Assembly: GCF_040110915.1 (NCBI RefSeq)
Contig: NZ_CP157793.1
Coordinates: 2,120,939 to 2,184,938 of the forward strand
DNA length: 64,000 nt
From: Stappia sp.
GTDB taxonomy: Bacteria > Pseudomonadota > Alphaproteobacteria > Rhizobiales > Stappiaceae
Direction: 5' to 3'
The notes beneath the pieces were generated by a model. The model did no database searches and was not told the origin of the DNA. It worked only from the letters and a program-made list of their open reading frames with translations. A program made the position numbers and the translations under genes. How positions within the stretch are numbered: the first letter of the stretch is position 1; each line of letters starts with the position of its first letter. Positions 62,357 to 64,000 of this stretch are shown here, piece by piece.

Positions 62357-63157
62357 ATGCGACGCTTTCCGCCCGAACGCATCGTCTGCCTGACCGAGGA
62401 AACCGTCGAGACGCTCTATCTTCTGGGCGAGCAGGATCGGATCGTCGGCGTTTCCGGCTACGCGGTGCGCCCGAAAGGCGTGCGGCAGGAAAAGCCGCGC
62501 GTCTCGGCCTTCACCTCCGCCGATATCCCGAAGATCCTGGCGCTCGACCCGGACCTCGTTCTGACCTTCTCGGACCTGCAGGCGGAGATCGCCGCGGAAC
62601 TGATCCGGGCCGGGGTGACGGTGACCGCCTACAACCAGCGCGACGTGGCGGGCATCCTCGCAATGATCCGGCATCTCGGCGCGACGGTGGGTCAGGCGGC
62701 CGGAGCCGCGCGGCTGGCCGACCGCTATGAGCGACGGCTGGCGCAGGTCGCGGCGCAAGCCGAGGGCCGTCCGCGCCCGACCGTCTATTTCGAGGAATGG
62801 GACGAGCCGCTGATCACCGGCATCGGCTGGGTGTCGGAGCTGATCGGGATCGCGGGCGGGCGCGAGGCCTTTCCGGAACTGGCCGGCAAGGACAAGGCAA
62901 GGGACCGCATCGTGACGCCGGATCGGGTGATCGCGGCCGCGCCCGATGTCATCCTCGCCTCGTGGTGCGGCAAGAAGGTGCGTCCCGAGAGAATCGCGGG
63001 CCGGCCGGGCTGGGACACCATTCCGGCGGTGCGCACCGGCCGCATCACCGAGATCAAGTCGCCGCTGATCCTGCAGCCCGGCCCGGCCGCGCTGACCGAC
63101 GGGCTCGACGCGATCCTCGCCGCGCTCGCCCCGCCCCCGGAGAGGGAGACCCCATGA
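62357..63157 (+). CDS. BtuF-like cobalamin-binding protein without signal peptide
   Basis: The 266-residue protein has the type III periplasmic-binding fold (RIVCLTEETVETLYLLGEQDRIVGVSGYAV, IPKILALDPDLVLTFSDLQ, VYFEEWDEPLITGIGWVSELI). It is close to BtuF and related B12/iron-chelate binding proteins. The sequence starts directly with the first strand, so no export signal is visible. Either it acts in the cytoplasm or the true start lies elsewhere, which is unlikely given the adjacent upstream gene. It ends with an ATGA overlap to the DUF1289 gene, and sits behind a B12 riboswitch. Confidence 0.85.
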   Translation: MRRFPPERIVCLTEETVETLYLLGEQDRIVGVSGYAVRPKGVRQEKPRVSAFTSADIPKILALDPDLVLTFSDLQAEIAAELIRAGVTVTAYNQRDVAGILAMIRHLGATVGQAAGAARLADRYERRLAQVAAQAEGRPRPTVYFEEWDEPLITGIGWVSELIGIAGGREAFPELAGKDKARDRIVTPDRVIAAAPDVILASWCGKKVRPERIAGRPGWDTIPAVRTGRITEIKSPLILQPGPAALTDGLDAILAALAPPPERETP

Positions 63158-64000
63158 CAAACGCCAGCCCGTGTGTGGGAACCTGCAAGCTCGACCCGGA
63201 GACCGGCTGGTGTCTGGGCTGCGCGCGAACGGGCGACGAGATCGCCGGATGGGGCAGCCGGACGCAGGCGGCGCGCGCGGCGATCTGGGCGGCCCTGCCG
63301 GACCGGTTCGCACAACTCGGCGTCGCCTGTCGCCGCCTCCCCTGGGATACGGACGAGATCCGCGATTTCGTGATCTGCTCCCTGCGGGACGTTACGGGAA
63401 CCTGGGTCACCGGCGTCGTCGGCGCGGTGGCGGAGTTCACGGCGCCACCGGGATCCAGGACGCGGGTCTCCCGCGACGGTCAGGACATCGTGGCGGTGAC
63501 CGATGGCGGCGCGCTGCGCTTTGCGATCGACGACGACGTGCGCGCGCTCACCTTCGATCCGCCCGAGACGCCGCCCGAGCGCCAACGAATTCTTCTCGCG
63601 GTCACGCGCGAGCGGAGGCGCCCGCCCGCCGCGTCGACGGTCTCCGCGCTTGGACAGGACACCGGGGCAATCGACGCCGAGGCGCGACAGGCGCATCTCT
63701 TCGATCTGGGCCTGGGGCGCAAGGAGGCGCGCTTCTGCCTGCGCTGCGACCCCGGTGCGGCACGCGATGCGCTGGCCTCGGTATGCGGCACGCGGCCGGA
63801 CGAGGCTCTTCCTCGCATCGGCGCGACCCTCGTTGCGCGAAGCCCGACGCGCGTCGTCGAAAGCGCGCTCGGACGCATCGAGGTGGCCACGCCGATCCCG
63901 TCCCCGGGCAGCAGCTCTCCGGCGGGACCGCACACGCATCTGCTGCCGGATCATCTCGCCACGGGCCGCGCGCTGCCAGCGGGCATGGATCTGCCGCGCG
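63154..64000 (+). CDS. DUF1289-domain protein, C-terminus beyond window
   Basis: Translation from ATG 63154 (overlapping the BtuF-like stop) is open to the window end, 282 codons. The N-terminus is a DUF1289 cysteine cluster (CVGTCKLDPETGWCLGCARTGDEIAGW) with four cysteines able to bind a metal. A longer domain of unknown fold follows, with RHL-type segments (HLFDLGLGRKEARFCLRCDPG, GPHTHLLPDHLATG). Isolated DUF1289 proteins are normally about 60-80 residues, so this is a fusion. Coupling to the B12-regulated genes suggests a cobalamin-related role, not established. Confidence 0.8.
   Translation, partial: MTNASPCVGTCKLDPETGWCLGCARTGDEIAGWGSRTQAARAAIWAALPDRFAQLGVACRRLPWDTDEIRDFVICSLRDVTGTWVTGVVGAVAEFTAPPGSRTRVSRDGQDIVAVTDGGALRFAIDDDVRALTFDPPETPPERQRILLAVTRERRRPPAASTVSALGQDTGAIDAEARQAHLFDLGLGRKEARFCLRCDPGAARDALASVCGTRPDEALPRIGATLVARSPTRVVESALGRIEVATPIPSPGSSSPAGPHTHLLPDHLATGRALPAGMDLPR

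Noticed and set aside
62019..62393. An alternative 124-codon frame over the small gene after the riboswitch
   Set aside because: It starts without a ribosome site and its product is Arg/Pro-rich shadow-like; the frame at 62050-62352 has GGAGGG at good spacing and fits the BtuF-like start.

Overview
The window is very GC-rich and gene-dense. Operons are tightly packed, often with ATGA or TGATG stop/start overlaps, and GTG starts are common. The gene families (Puu-type gamma-glutamylation, NhaC, 2-hydroxyisobutyryl-CoA mutase, a rhizobial-type aldolase/dehydrogenase sugar locus, a B12 riboswitch with a DUF1289 protein, a glycine-rich autotransporter) suggest an alphaproteobacterium, probably a Rhizobiales/Stappiaceae- or Rhodobacterales-like heterotroph living on small organic nitrogen compounds. 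The taxon is inferred; no rRNA or other marker gene is present.

1-14.5 kb looks like one regulon with its own sigma-54 factor. A diflavin reductase faces rightward. A leftward operon encodes a cytochrome P450, two glutamine-synthetase-fold ligases, an aldehyde dehydrogenase and a class I glutamine amidotransferase. Next to it lie a second rpoN, a PAS-AAA-Fis enhancer-binding protein, a PAS protein and an MFS transporter. Sigma-54 -24/-12 promoters precede the reductase, the P450 operon and the transporter. The gene set resembles the Puu pathway, but the FAD oxidase appears to be replaced by a P450/diflavin reductase pair. 14.7-18.7 kb holds a YtcJ-like amidohydrolase, an NhaC-family antiporter and a TetR regulator with a perfect 24-bp palindromic operator.

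18.7-29.6 kb is a conventional polyamine/GABA region: PuuC-like ALDH, GntR regulator, PuuA/PuuB/PuuD-like genes, then gabD, gabT and an XRE-cupin regulator. An IS110-family element sits between two inverted terminator hairpins, and its left noncoding end could encode a bridge RNA. 29.6-37 kb is an adenosylcobalamin-dependent 2-hydroxyisobutyryl-CoA mutase operon (hcmB, acyl-CoA ligase, meaB, hcmA, a small protein, a fused double gamma-carbonic-anhydrase-like protein, a PduO-type adenosyltransferase). A divergent GntR regulator and two abutting palindromic operators lie upstream.

37-44.2 kb is a single 2,369-residue autotransporter gene. 44.4-50.4 kb holds a DUF3883 protein, an ArsP/YraQ-like permease, an AraC regulator, a DMT transporter and recQ. 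50.5-61.6 kb is a sugar import and catabolism locus (RbsB/RbsC/RbsA-type ABC transporter, DUF4432 epimerase-like, type I PMI-like cupin, aldolase-SDR fusion, DeoR regulator, FGGY kinase). 61.7-64 kb starts with a cobalamin riboswitch, followed by a small unknown protein, a BtuF-like protein without a signal peptide and a DUF1289 protein cut by the window end.
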